A stretch of DNA of 64,000 nt from an uncultured Prevotella sp. Lineage in GTDB: Bacteria > Bacteroidota > Bacteroidia > Bacteroidales > Bacteroidaceae. The stretch is taken from assembly GCA_900770395.1 (NCBI GenBank), contig CAAGKM010000014.1, positions 83,298 to 147,297 of the forward strand. The letters run 5' to 3'. The notes beneath the pieces were generated by a model. That model ran no database searches and was not told where the DNA came from. It was given only the letters and a program-made list of their open reading frames with translations. Below are positions 35,009 through 44,590 of the stretch, one piece after another. A program made the position numbers and the translations under genes. Position 1 is the first letter of the stretch. Each line of letters opens with the position of its first letter.

Positions 35009-36622
35009 ATGAAAAAGTTATTCTATATTATAGTACTGACGATGTCCATAGCGTCATGCGATTTCCTCGACACTGAGACCTACGACTATCTGAACGAGGA
35101 CAATATCTTCCACGATGAGGAGAGTTGCGTGGCGGGACTGGCAGGTGTCTATGACGTTTTGGGAGCCAACGGCTGTTATGGTCAGATGCTATGGGCCGAC
35201 CTTGACGCGGGCACCGACATACTGGTGTACAACCGTGAGTTTGGAAAGGACTATATCTACACCTATAATTATAATTACAACAACACCGACGCGTCACTAA
35301 AGGCTGCCTGGATTGCACTATATGAGGGCATCAACCGTGCCAACGATTATATCGATGCCATATCATCACGCAGCGATGAGGAGTGTGGAGGCAACACTAA
35401 GAAAGCCATGTATCTCGGTGAGGCAAAGGCGCTCCGTGCCATCTACTACATGAACCTCGTTGCTTTCTGGGGAGAGGTGCCATTGCGCACGAAGGCGACA
35501 AAAGACTTGAGCACACAGCTCTTGAAGAAGTCGCCGCAGACAGAAATATACAAGCGGATTATCAGCGACCTGGAAGCTGCCGAAGAGGGATGTCTTAAAG
35601 CCTCCGATCTTCCTACTCCGGGACGTATCTCACGCACTGCGGCACAGGCGCTGCTCGCAAGAGCCTATATGTGGCAGTCGGGGTATCCTGTCAACGCAGG
35701 CACATGGGACAAGGCGCTTGAGTATGCCCGCAAGGTGCGCGACAGCAAACAGCATAAGCTCTGCCCCACTACAAACGGTGTGAACGGCTACCGTACTTTA
35801 TTTATTAATATGTGTAGCAACAAATACGATCTTGACACACGTGAGAGCATGCTTGAGGTGGAATTCTACGGCAACGGACAGACCACAACCAACGAGGCCG
35901 GACGTGTTGGACTTTACATCGGTGTAACCCAGCAGTACACATCTGAGGACGTGCCCTACGCATACGGTTTCTACGATGCCACAAAATATCTGTTCCGCCT
36001 GTATGAGAGCAATGACGCCCGCCTGTGGTGGAATGTTGCCGACTACAAATATGTACAGAACAATGGGGTTGTGAGCGAGGTGTCACGCACCGATGCGGAG
36101 AAGAGACAAGAGGAAGGCAATGCAGCCAAATGGCGTGCGAAGTATATTCCGGAGCGTCCGTTGTCACGCAACAACTCGTCTGTCAACTTCCCTATCATTC
36201 GTTACTCTGACGTGTTGCTTATGATTGCCGAATGTGCCAATGAGATGAGCCATGCTCCCAATCAGGAGGCAATTGATGCCATCAATGAGGTGAGACGCCG
36301 TGCAGGAGCCTCAACCGTAAGCCTGGGCGACTTCGACTATGACAGCTTCAAGCAGTTCTGCTTCGAGGAGCGTACACGTGAGCTGTGCTTTGAGGTGCCA
36401 CGAAGAATGGAGCTGCGCCGTCATGGTGCTGATTTCTTCAAGTCACAGATAAGTATTCTGAAGGATCAGTCGCTCAACGAGCAAAACAAGATGATAGGCT
36501 ATGAGCTGAGCAGCGTGAAGGCTGTGCCTGCTGTGAACTTCGCCCCTAAGCACATCTATTACCCTATTCCACAGGTGGAGCTTAACACCAATCCCATCTG
36601 CGGACAGACTGACAACTGGTAA
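35009..36622 (+). CDS. SusD/RagB-like glycan-binding lipoprotein
   Basis: A 537-residue surface lipoprotein with lipobox SIASC (Cys about 17) followed by DFLDTETYDYL. The SusD helices show YLGEAKALRAIYYMNLVAFWGEVPL and SRTAAQALLARAYMW. The C-terminal region has EAIDAINEVRRRAG and FEERTRELCFE, and ends HIYYPIPQVELNTNP. It caps the adjacent SusC barrel and holds the oligosaccharide, here probably a glycosaminoglycan fragment. Confidence 0.95.
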   Translation: MKKLFYIIVLTMSIASCDFLDTETYDYLNEDNIFHDEESCVAGLAGVYDVLGANGCYGQMLWADLDAGTDILVYNREFGKDYIYTYNYNYNNTDASLKAAWIALYEGINRANDYIDAISSRSDEECGGNTKKAMYLGEAKALRAIYYMNLVAFWGEVPLRTKATKDLSTQLLKKSPQTEIYKRIISDLEAAEEGCLKASDLPTPGRISRTAAQALLARAYMWQSGYPVNAGTWDKALEYARKVRDSKQHKLCPTTNGVNGYRTLFINMCSNKYDLDTRESMLEVEFYGNGQTTTNEAGRVGLYIGVTQQYTSEDVPYAYGFYDATKYLFRLYESNDARLWWNVADYKYVQNNGVVSEVSRTDAEKRQEEGNAAKWRAKYIPERPLSRNNSSVNFPIIRYSDVLLMIAECANEMSHAPNQEAIDAINEVRRRAGASTVSLGDFDYDSFKQFCFEERTRELCFEVPRRMELRRHGADFFKSQISILKDQSLNEQNKMIGYELSSVKAVPAVNFAPKHIYYPIPQVELNTNPICGQTDNW

Positions 36623-36648
36623 ATCTCAAAAATAAAAATCTTATAATT

Positions 36649-37623
36649 ATGAAATACAACAAACTCTATATCGCAAGTATGCTGGCAGCCATCACCCTCA
36701 CGGGCTGCGACCCTGATGGAGTTGACGAAGTGAGCTTCGATGTCAGCGTGGCAGACTGTCAGAATATGATTCATGCGGGAAAGGAAGTCACTTTCCTGTT
36801 CTCGGGAAATCCCGATTATATAGCTTTCTACTCTGGTGAGGAAGGCAACAACTATGCCAATAAGGACCGTACCGAGGTGGAGCTGCGCGCTCTCAGCATG
36901 ACCACAGCATTCAGACAGCAATACACCGACAGGGAATACTACAACAAGGAGCTGATCAGTGTATACATATCAGAGGACTTCAGCGGCAACTACAACGTCG
37001 ACGATATCAAGAGCGCCACATGGACAAAAATCTCAGGACAGGAAGACGGACAGGTGAAAGTGCCTGCTCCGCCCAGCAGCTCGGCTGTGAACACAAGTAG
37101 CACCTTCGACTTGGCAGCATATGCCAAAAAGGATTTCTACGTGGCTTTCGAGTATAATGCGCCTAAGCGGCAGGAGATTCCTACCGTAGAGGGGGGCGGC
37201 AAATACATACAGGCACCACGTATCGACGTGCAGTCGCTTGTGCTGAACAAAGAGACTGAGGACGGAATACAGGTGGCGATGACCAACACTGCCACCGACT
37301 GGGGATTCCAGATAGTGTATGAGAACTCCGAGAAAAAAGGCACTTACCTTGTAAACGATGAGTCACTCCTCTTCCAGCCACAAAAAGGCAAGGAGCATAA
37401 CGACGATGATATCATAGTATGGATGGTGAGCCAGAAACTTGCCCCTAATGCTGTGTCACCCGACCGCGGCACTGCTCTTAAAGGCACAGATGTAAGGCTG
37501 AACAGTTACACACATACCTACAGCAAGCCGGGTACATACACCGCCACTTTCATAGCCACCAATGCCAACATGTGGAACTCGGAGCAAATCATCAAGCAAG
37601 TGACTTTTGCCGTAGAAGAGTAA
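36649..37623 (+). CDS. DUF5017-type surface lipoprotein (SusE-position glycan-binding candidate)
   Basis: A 324-residue lipoprotein with lipobox TLTGC (Cys about 20). The N-terminal domain (VTFLFSGNPDYIAFYSGEEGNNY) matches the DUF5017 pattern, and a C-terminal PKD-like stretch (YTHTYSKPGTYTATFIATNANMW) suggests an Ig-like fold. It lies 26 bases after SusD, the usual slot for surface glycan-binding proteins. Binding to the same glycan is inferred, not shown. Confidence 0.75.
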   Translation: MKYNKLYIASMLAAITLTGCDPDGVDEVSFDVSVADCQNMIHAGKEVTFLFSGNPDYIAFYSGEEGNNYANKDRTEVELRALSMTTAFRQQYTDREYYNKELISVYISEDFSGNYNVDDIKSATWTKISGQEDGQVKVPAPPSSSAVNTSSTFDLAAYAKKDFYVAFEYNAPKRQEIPTVEGGGKYIQAPRIDVQSLVLNKETEDGIQVAMTNTATDWGFQIVYENSEKKGTYLVNDESLLFQPQKGKEHNDDDIIVWMVSQKLAPNAVSPDRGTALKGTDVRLNSYTHTYSKPGTYTATFIATNANMWNSEQIIKQVTFAVEE

Positions 37624-37699
37624 CTCTCCTACCCACTTCATTAATTCCAATATCTCCTAATTCTCCTAAAATTCCTACCCCTCATAAATTTTAAAAACA

Positions 37700-39337
37700 A
37701 TGATAAAAGATAAGATATTAACGCTCTCACTGCTGACTCTCACCATACTGAATGCCTGCGGAAGCAACGACCCTGTCATAATAGATGATGACAAAGAGCA
37801 GGAAAAGCCCGTAGAGCCAGAGAAGCCAGATGAGCCCGACACTCCTCCTTTCCAATATGCCACAAGCAGTCTGTGGACGGAGTTCATCAGTTGCCAGACT
37901 TCAGGCAATGAGGCTACACTATCCGACTACTCGTATGCAGGTTATAAGCATGGTGAGCTTGATATACCCGACGTTGCCTATAAAGTGTTTCGCGTGGATG
38001 ACTTCGGTGCTGTACCCAATGACGGGAAAAGCGACCGCAAGGCACTGACCGATGCCATTGAGGCAGCAAAGGCAAATGGCGAGGGTGTTATACTCTTCTC
38101 TGCCGGACGCTACGACCTCCGCACTGAAGATGCTCCCAATGAGCCTGTCATCATTGATGCCGATAAGATTGTATTGCGTGGCGCAGGGTGTGAGAGTGGC
38201 GGCACAGAGCTGTTCATGGAATATCCCAACCAAGTGCTCGATGCCTCGTTGTGGAACACACCTGAGCTTATATCCTTCCGCTATGTGCGCAGTACCGACA
38301 AAAAGTTGGCTGACGTTACGGGCAATGCCACTAAAGGCAGTTTCTCGGTGGAGATAGACAACACCGCCATCCTAACCGCAGGCGACCGTGTATTCATAAA
38401 GTTGAGCAACAATGACCCGAGGCTTATCACACAGGAGTTAGGAGGATATGATGCCGACGCCAATTGGACTGAGCTGATGACACAGGGAGTACAGGTGACA
38501 GAATATCATGAGGTGGCAAAAGTGTCGGGAAACAAAGTGACATTCAAGGAGCCAATCATGCACGCCATAGACAGCCAATGGGGTTGGACGCTTCATGAGC
38601 ACTCATGCCATAAAGGCAATGGCGTGGAGAATATAGCATTCGTAGGTAACTTCAAAGAGCCGTTCAGCCATCATCACAATGCACTGCACGACAGTGGCTT
38701 CAGAATGCTGACACTGAGCAGGCAAGTTGACGGATGGGTGCGGCGTTGCCGCTTCACCGATGTGAGTGAGGCACTGAGCGTGGTTCTAAGCGGTAATGTG
38801 TCGGTCTACAGTTGCAGCATCACTGGTAATCCCGGTCACTCTGCCATACGTGCGCAAGCATCCACGGGAATCTTTATAGGTAAGGTGAACGATCAGGCAG
38901 GTCAGTTTCATTCTGTTGGTGTCTCAAAGACTTCAATCGGAACAGTGCTATGGCGAAACACATGGACTACGGCAACTTGCTTTGAGGCACATGCCAGTCA
39001 GCCACGCTGCACTCTCTTCGATGCCTGTGAGGGAGGATTTATGGTGGCACGCAGTGGAGGTGACGAGGCTGCTGCCCCCAACCATTTAGGTGAGCTCATT
39101 CTATGGAACTTCAATGAGACAGACGGTGGCGAGAAAGACTTCGACACATGGCGCAGAAACACCCGATGGGTGAGACCCATAATCGTAGGAATGCATGGTG
39201 GAAGCACAAGTTTCAAAACCGCCCAAGTGACTGCAGAGGAGGGCAACGGCACGCTGATGGAACCGCTATCGCTGTATGAGGCCCAGATAACAAGACGACT
39301 TGGAGCTATTCCTCAGTGGTTAAACAACTTAAAATGA
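37700..39337 (+). CDS. Right-handed beta-helix lipoprotein (pectate-lyase-like, DUF4955-type), possible GAG-active enzyme
   Basis: A 545-residue lipoprotein with lipobox LNAC (Cys about 15) and an acidic Pro-Glu linker (about 25-45). The N-terminal VDDFGAVPNDGKSDRKALTDAI is the start typical of Pectate_lyase_3/GH28/GH55 beta-helix proteins. Later rungs include GVILFSAGRYDLR, DGWVRRCRFTDVSEAL and NPGHSAIRAQAST. The fold supports a polysaccharide lyase or hydrolase but no catalytic residues can be assigned safely. Its place between the SusCD genes and PL8 suggests action on the same glycosaminoglycan. Confidence 0.7.
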   Translation: MIKDKILTLSLLTLTILNACGSNDPVIIDDDKEQEKPVEPEKPDEPDTPPFQYATSSLWTEFISCQTSGNEATLSDYSYAGYKHGELDIPDVAYKVFRVDDFGAVPNDGKSDRKALTDAIEAAKANGEGVILFSAGRYDLRTEDAPNEPVIIDADKIVLRGAGCESGGTELFMEYPNQVLDASLWNTPELISFRYVRSTDKKLADVTGNATKGSFSVEIDNTAILTAGDRVFIKLSNNDPRLITQELGGYDADANWTELMTQGVQVTEYHEVAKVSGNKVTFKEPIMHAIDSQWGWTLHEHSCHKGNGVENIAFVGNFKEPFSHHHNALHDSGFRMLTLSRQVDGWVRRCRFTDVSEALSVVLSGNVSVYSCSITGNPGHSAIRAQASTGIFIGKVNDQAGQFHSVGVSKTSIGTVLWRNTWTTATCFEAHASQPRCTLFDACEGGFMVARSGGDEAAAPNHLGELILWNFNETDGGEKDFDTWRRNTRWVRPIIVGMHGGSTSFKTAQVTAEEGNGTLMEPLSLYEAQITRRLGAIPQWLNNLK

Positions 39338-39474
39338 TACATATAATATAATATGTACTCAAAGCAACAGTTTATTGAACGAAATCTACACTTTAGTTCG
39401 AAGAAAAATTGCCAACTTTGCACCGGGAAAAGAATTAGACTTAACCATATAACAACTTAAACAGACATAACGTC

Positions 39475-40437
39475 ATGATAAAATCTAAAATGCGATTAAT
39501 ACTAATGATCCCAATACTTACACTCTCGGTAATGGGATGTAGCGATGACGATGACGGCACATGGCAGGACTCCGGTAAGCCTTTAGTGCTGCAAGGTCAG
39601 GCATACACCTTCAATTCTGAAGAAGGAGCCGTATGGCACAACGCACAGGAGATTGGAGTGTTCCTAACGGAGACGGGGCAAGAGACCGTATGCGGCGACT
39701 ATGCCAACCTGAAGTTCTATGCCGACAACCGCAACAGCTTTGGTTACTTCGTGCCAAGCGGCGACCCGGTTTATTTAAATAGGGAACAGGCTGTAGACAT
39801 CAAGGCATACTATCCATACAAGGACATAAGCCTGCTCACACAGGGCACACATTATATATATAATATAGACCTGAGCAACCAAAAGACGGCAAAGCCCGAC
39901 GCTTTCCTCTACGCCGATAACGCCAAGAGCGTGAGCAAGACCAACTATAAAGCCAACTTGGAACTGCGTCCTGTGTTGAGTATGATGAAACTGACGTTAG
40001 TGCCAGGCGCCGACATCACCGAGGACATAATAAAGAAGATGACCATCCGACTGAAAGGCATGCCTACCACGGCTTTGTTCGACTTGCTGAAAGGTGACTT
40101 TCTGAAAGGTCCCACCCCACAAAGCAACGTGAAGACTGACCTCAGCATCAATAGCGACTTCACCGTAAGTATTGTGATGTTGCCTGACGAGATGTCAAAA
40201 TATGCCACCATAGAGGTGACCATTCCCGCTGAGGGCAACATAGAGGAGAAAACAATGAGCTGGAGCTTGAATAATGCGGTTCAGTTGATGGAAAAGAACA
40301 CCCAATACTTCGTGATGTTGAAAATTGGCAACAACGGAGTCACGGGTGAGCTGACAGGACAGTCGCTCATCTATATACAGGACTGGGGACACAGTGACGA
40401 TGTGAATGGCGATGCCAGGCAAAACAAAAACACGTAA
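39475..40437 (+). CDS. Fimbrillin-family lipoprotein
   Basis: A 320-residue lipoprotein with lipobox SVMGC (Cys about 20), followed by SDDDDGTW. The pattern EIGVFLTETGQ, FVPSGDPVYLN, VDIKAYYPYKD and LELRPVLSMMKLTLVPG is typical of fimbrillin-like domains (FimA/Mfa/BACON-adjacent families). A degenerate promoter-like CAACTTTG lies at about 39412. The domain repeats the architecture of the next gene, and both sit inside a GAG locus. It may be a surface glycan-binding protein and not a pilus subunit. Confidence 0.7.
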   Translation: MIKSKMRLILMIPILTLSVMGCSDDDDGTWQDSGKPLVLQGQAYTFNSEEGAVWHNAQEIGVFLTETGQETVCGDYANLKFYADNRNSFGYFVPSGDPVYLNREQAVDIKAYYPYKDISLLTQGTHYIYNIDLSNQKTAKPDAFLYADNAKSVSKTNYKANLELRPVLSMMKLTLVPGADITEDIIKKMTIRLKGMPTTALFDLLKGDFLKGPTPQSNVKTDLSINSDFTVSIVMLPDEMSKYATIEVTIPAEGNIEEKTMSWSLNNAVQLMEKNTQYFVMLKIGNNGVTGELTGQSLIYIQDWGHSDDVNGDARQNKNT

Positions 40438-40483
40438 AAGCAATAATATAATTAAATTAATAACAATTTTAAAACTAACGATT

Positions 40484-41956
40484 ATGAAAAAGTATTATTT
40501 CCTTATGGCTCTTGCCGCAACAGCAATGATGTCGGCATGCGGCAATGACAATGAGAACGAGTTCGCTCCTCAGACCACTGGGGAAAAAGTGAGTTTCTTT
40601 GTGGATAATGGTCCTATTACCCGTACATCGGTTAACACAGCTGACGCCTCTACCAAGTTTGTTGAAAACGATGAGATAGGTATTTTCGCCACAGGTGGCG
40701 CAGTTGCTTCCAATGTTGGTTACAAGGTAGGTGCCGGCACAGATGGCGCATTGTCTCCAATAGGAGGCAGTGACATAGAATGGAGCACTGCGGCTGCTGG
40801 TAACTTCTATGCTTATTATCCGTATGCGGCAGGTAGCATGACAGACAAGGTGACATTCACCGTCACAGACCAGAATACCGAGGAGGCATTCAACAAGAAT
40901 GATTTCATGGTGGCTACTGCTGCTAATGTAACTAACAAGGGCGCTATCAAATTTAAATTTGCCCATGGCCTTTCTTTGGTGCAGGTTGTGTTGAGCGGCT
41001 CAAAGGCTGCTGATGCCACAGAGGTTACACTTACCGCTAAGCCAACTGTAGAGTGGACATTTGCCAGTGGCACCTTCGCAACTTCAGGTGAAGCTACCGC
41101 CATTAAAATGTGGAAGATTGACGCTAATGCTCAAACCTATTGGGCAATGGTTCCTGCACAGACCATCGCTACCACAGCCTTTGTGAATATTACAGCTGGC
41201 GGTAAGAACTATACTTATACCCCAAGTGCAGCTATTACCCTGACCACAGCTAAGAGTAAGAAGTTCAACCTCCAGTTAGGTGAGGCTGGGCAGGCTGTCT
41301 CTGTATCTACGGAAATAGATACTGAAGGCTGGACTGCAGATGATGCTGTAGAGGGCAATACCGAGGAGAAAGTAGCAGATTCTGTTGTGCTGATTTCTGA
41401 AGCTGATGGTAAATTTACTGCTGAGACAACGATCAACAAGCCAACAGCATTAGGAAGTTGTACTCCAGGCTCTTGGAATGCCATTATGAATGAAGGAGAA
41501 GCAGAATATAATGCAGAAAATAATGCTATTGCAATAAAGTGGACAACTGAAAACTCGACAAAATGGTGGAATGCAGCCTTGTATTATTGCACAGCTGACG
41601 AAGCAGCAAAGAAAGGCAAATTTGCGCTTACCTTCTGGGTTAAGGCTGACGAAGCAGCAAACTTGCAATATGCAATTATGGCACGTAAAAGTGATAAAGG
41701 TACTAATGTCTTCTTCATTGAAGCAAAGGAGGATAACAGTACCGTTACACTACAAACAACTCCTGTAACAACTGAATTTACTAAGGTAACTAAAGCGTTT
41801 GATTTGTCAAAGCTAACACTTAAAAACACAGACCCAACATCTGAACCTACAGCTGAGGAGATAAAGAATGTATTGGTAAGATTTAATCCTGCTGCAGGAT
41901 CAGCCACCAACACCTTCTACATCAAGGATGTAACATTCAAAGAAGTAACGGAGTAA
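40484..41956 (+). CDS. Fimbrillin-family lipoprotein with C-terminal carbohydrate-binding-like domain
   Basis: A 490-residue lipoprotein. The ATG at 40484 gives a clean signal peptide with lipobox MMSAC (Cys about 19). Residues about 30-290 form a fimbrillin-like domain (ITRTSVN, EIGIFATGG, NFYAYYPYA, FKFAHGLSLVQVVLSG). The remaining 190 residues contain IKWTTENSTKWWNAALYYC, GKFALTFWVKADEAANLQYA and TFYIKDVTF, which fit a jelly-roll carbohydrate-binding module (CBM4/9-like). I infer a surface GAG-binding protein. It is followed by repeat array E and then the PL8 lyase. Confidence 0.72.
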   Translation: MKKYYFLMALAATAMMSACGNDNENEFAPQTTGEKVSFFVDNGPITRTSVNTADASTKFVENDEIGIFATGGAVASNVGYKVGAGTDGALSPIGGSDIEWSTAAAGNFYAYYPYAAGSMTDKVTFTVTDQNTEEAFNKNDFMVATAANVTNKGAIKFKFAHGLSLVQVVLSGSKAADATEVTLTAKPTVEWTFASGTFATSGEATAIKMWKIDANAQTYWAMVPAQTIATTAFVNITAGGKNYTYTPSAAITLTTAKSKKFNLQLGEAGQAVSVSTEIDTEGWTADDAVEGNTEEKVADSVVLISEADGKFTAETTINKPTALGSCTPGSWNAIMNEGEAEYNAENNAIAIKWTTENSTKWWNAALYYCTADEAAKKGKFALTFWVKADEAANLQYAIMARKSDKGTNVFFIEAKEDNSTVTLQTTPVTTEFTKVTKAFDLSKLTLKNTDPTSEPTAEEIKNVLVRFNPAAGSATNTFYIKDVTFKEVTE

Positions 41957-41972
41957 CCCATTAAAAATAGTC

Positions 41973-42052
41973 AGTAGTACTTACTTAATCAGAGAAGATA
42001 TACTTCAACAGCAAAGTAAGTACTACTTACTTGCCACTTGAAGTATATCTTC
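41973..42052. repeat. Interleaved palindromic repeat array upstream of the PL8 gene (array E)
   Basis: Four elements occur in the order X, Y, X', Y'. X is GTAGTACTTACTT at 41974-41986 and X' is its complement at 42014-42026. Y is GAAGATATACTTC at 41994-42006 and Y' is its complement at 42040-42052. Centres are about 22, 21 and 24 bases apart. Each element is also close to a self-palindrome. The region is the leader of the PL8 lyase gene, whose ATG is at 42083. Confidence 0.7.
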
Positions 42053-42082
42053 GTAAAACAATCAACAAAAACCGAACTTGTT

Positions 42083-44485
42083 ATGAAACGTATCTCCATT
42101 ATATCTCTTTTGACACTCTTCATAGCCGCTCCAGTCTCAGCACAGGAAATAACCTTTACCGAGACCACACACGACTTTGGTGCCATTATGGAAGCCGACG
42201 GTGACGTGCACCATGATTTCCAGTTTACCAACACGGGAGACAAGCCGCTCCTCATCAAGCAAGTCATTACAGGATGTGGATGTACCTCTGCCAAATGGAG
42301 CGACAAGCCTTATGCTCCCGGTGCTAAGGGAACCATCCGTATATCCTATCACCCCGAAGGCAGAAAGATGGAGACGTTCAGTCAGGTTACCGAGGTTTTT
42401 ACCAATCTGAAGACACCTGCCACACTTACCATCACGGGTAAGGTGACTCTTGTGAAACACCCATACGTGAATGCTTTCGACCCAGCCAAGGGCGAGCGCA
42501 AGACTCCCAAGGCTTTTGTGCCTAAGGATGACTACGACCTCGTGCTTCAGCGTGTGCGCCAGAATCTATATGAGACGATGTCCGTGGAGACAATGGACAA
42601 AAACGCCACCAGTCTGATGAAGCTGATGACCGAAAAAGGCACATGGCCGCAGTTAGACTATAAGTGTTTCTTCCGCACCAACTGGGAGCCGCTCGACCAC
42701 CTCAACCGCATCAAGCGCATGGCAATGGCTTACACCTGTCCCAAGTCATCACTCTACGGCAACCAGGTGCTATTCCGTGCCATCGACCGTGCTGTTCGCA
42801 CATGGAACGAATACAAGCCCACCTCCTACAACTGGTGGTATAACGACATCGCTGCTCCAAAGGTGATGGCGGACATACTGGCACTGATGGCGGCAGGCGA
42901 GTCGAAACTGCCAGGCAGCAGCGTGCAGGGACTGACGGACATGATGAGCAAGAGCGACCCACGCAAGTGGACAGGAGCCAACAAGATGGACATCGCCATA
43001 CACCACCTGATTCGTGGCTGTGTGATGAAGAACGACAGCATAGTGAGCACCAACGTTAGGGAGTTTTTCCAGCCTATATGTATCACCGACGGTGAAGGTA
43101 TCCGCGAAGACCTCTCCTATCAGCAGCACAACACGCAGATTTATATCGGCGGTTACGGAACAGTGTTCGTGGAGAGCATAGCCAAGACAGCAGGACTCTT
43201 TACAGGCACAAGATTCCAGCTCACAGAGGAACAAAATAAGATTTTCTCCGACTTCGTGTTCCATACTTATATGAACGTGTTCCGTTCATACTATATGGAC
43301 TTCAGCGTGTGCGGACGAAGTGTAAGCCGTGCCAAGACCCTCGACCTTAGCAAGTCGGCTTTCGTGTTTGAGAAAATGAAAGCCATAGACCCTTCACGCA
43401 CCGCACAGTATGACGCTGCCGCACAGAGGTTCACACAGAACAATGCTACCATCGGACGCACATCGCTCAACCGCATGTATTACCTCTCCGACTATATGCT
43501 GCACAACCGCAAGCGTTTCGACTTCTCCGTGCGTGCCGTATCTAAGCGCACATGCCGTTCGGAGAGCGGTAACGGTGAGAACCTTTGGGGAACATTCTTG
43601 AGCGAGGGAGCCACCTGCATCCGTGTGATGGGCGATGAATACTACAACATCTTCCCCGTATGGGAATGGGACAAAATACCAGGCACCACAACACCTGCAG
43701 GCGAGGTGGAGAACCACAACGAGTGGGGAGTGGCTGGAGTGGCAGATTTCGTTGGAGGTGTATCCGACGGCACCTATGGAGTGATGGCATACGGCATGAA
43801 CGACTATGGCATGAAGGCAAACAAAAGCTGGTTTATGTTCGACAACGAGGTGGTTTGTCTCGGTGCCGGCATAGAGAGCACCACCGACAAGGAAATCAGC
43901 ACCACACTCAACCAGTGCCACTTGGTGGGTGACGTATATGCCATCAACGACGGAAAGACGGGTAAGATGATTCCAGAGAGCCGCATCGACGGACCTTTCA
44001 ACGGATGGGTTTGGCACAACAAGATTGGTTATTACATTCCCGACGGACAGGAGATGCATTTGAAGAACGGCACACAGACGGGCACATGGTCGAAGATAAA
44101 CTTCAACCAGAAGAACGCCCCTGTGAGCCAGCCCGTGTTCAACCTGTCGCTTAGCCACGGCACAAAGCCACAGGCTGCAAAGTACGCTTACTACATAGTG
44201 CCGGGACTCCCCTCCCCCATGTCGCTCAAGGCTTACGACACTGCCAATACACCTATCATTAAAAATGAGGCGGAGGTGCAGGCTGTCTACAACCAGCAGC
44301 TCGACATCCTGCAGATTGTATTCTGGCAGGCTGGAGCATTGCAGCACGACGGGATGACTGTGGAGGCTGACGTGCCTTGCGTGGTGATGGTGAAAGGATG
44401 TAAGAGCGGCAGCCCAGAAATGATTGTCACCGACCCGACACAAAAAAACAAGCTCACAGCAGGCAAGGAGGTAAGAATAAAATAA
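42083..44485 (+). CDS. Polysaccharide lyase family 8 (hyaluronate/chondroitin lyase-like) fused to an N-terminal DUF1573 domain
   Basis: An 800-residue exported enzyme; the ATG at 42083 gives a signal peptide ending APVSAQ (a TTG at 42038 is less likely). Residues about 22-115 are a DUF1573 domain (THDFGAIMEADGDVHHDFQF, ITGCGCTSAKW). The rest is PL8: an alpha/alpha toroid with SYNWWYNDIAAPKVMADIL and EGIREDLSYQQHNTQIYIGGYG, containing the Asn, His and Tyr of PL8 catalysis. RSESGNGENLWG and a C-terminal beta-sandwich follow. PL8 enzymes cleave hyaluronan or chondroitin by beta-elimination. The DUF1573 fusion is uncommon for this family in my experience. Confidence 0.9.
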   Translation: MKRISIISLLTLFIAAPVSAQEITFTETTHDFGAIMEADGDVHHDFQFTNTGDKPLLIKQVITGCGCTSAKWSDKPYAPGAKGTIRISYHPEGRKMETFSQVTEVFTNLKTPATLTITGKVTLVKHPYVNAFDPAKGERKTPKAFVPKDDYDLVLQRVRQNLYETMSVETMDKNATSLMKLMTEKGTWPQLDYKCFFRTNWEPLDHLNRIKRMAMAYTCPKSSLYGNQVLFRAIDRAVRTWNEYKPTSYNWWYNDIAAPKVMADILALMAAGESKLPGSSVQGLTDMMSKSDPRKWTGANKMDIAIHHLIRGCVMKNDSIVSTNVREFFQPICITDGEGIREDLSYQQHNTQIYIGGYGTVFVESIAKTAGLFTGTRFQLTEEQNKIFSDFVFHTYMNVFRSYYMDFSVCGRSVSRAKTLDLSKSAFVFEKMKAIDPSRTAQYDAAAQRFTQNNATIGRTSLNRMYYLSDYMLHNRKRFDFSVRAVSKRTCRSESGNGENLWGTFLSEGATCIRVMGDEYYNIFPVWEWDKIPGTTTPAGEVENHNEWGVAGVADFVGGVSDGTYGVMAYGMNDYGMKANKSWFMFDNEVVCLGAGIESTTDKEISTTLNQCHLVGDVYAINDGKTGKMIPESRIDGPFNGWVWHNKIGYYIPDGQEMHLKNGTQTGTWSKINFNQKNAPVSQPVFNLSLSHGTKPQAAKYAYYIVPGLPSPMSLKAYDTANTPIIKNEAEVQAVYNQQLDILQIVFWQAGALQHDGMTVEADVPCVVMVKGCKSGSPEMIVTDPTQKNKLTAGKEVRIK

Positions 44486-44540
44486 TAGCTAAATAACATA
44501 ATTTATACTTCCTTAAAAGAGTAATCTGAAAAAAAAACGT

Positions 44541-44548
44541 TACCTTTG
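44541..44548 (+). promoter_or_regulatory. Predicted -7 promoter element of nagB
   Basis: TACCTTTG followed by CA, 43 bases before the nagB ATG. It is preceded by an A9 tract, so nagB can be expressed apart from the upstream PUL genes. Confidence 0.6.
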
Positions 44549-44590
44549 CACTTTCGGAAATAACATTACAATAAAAAACAGAAAATTACT

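Noticed and set aside
37186..37196. G6 tract in the DUF5017 gene as a phase switch
   Set aside because: Too short to be convincing and in frame.
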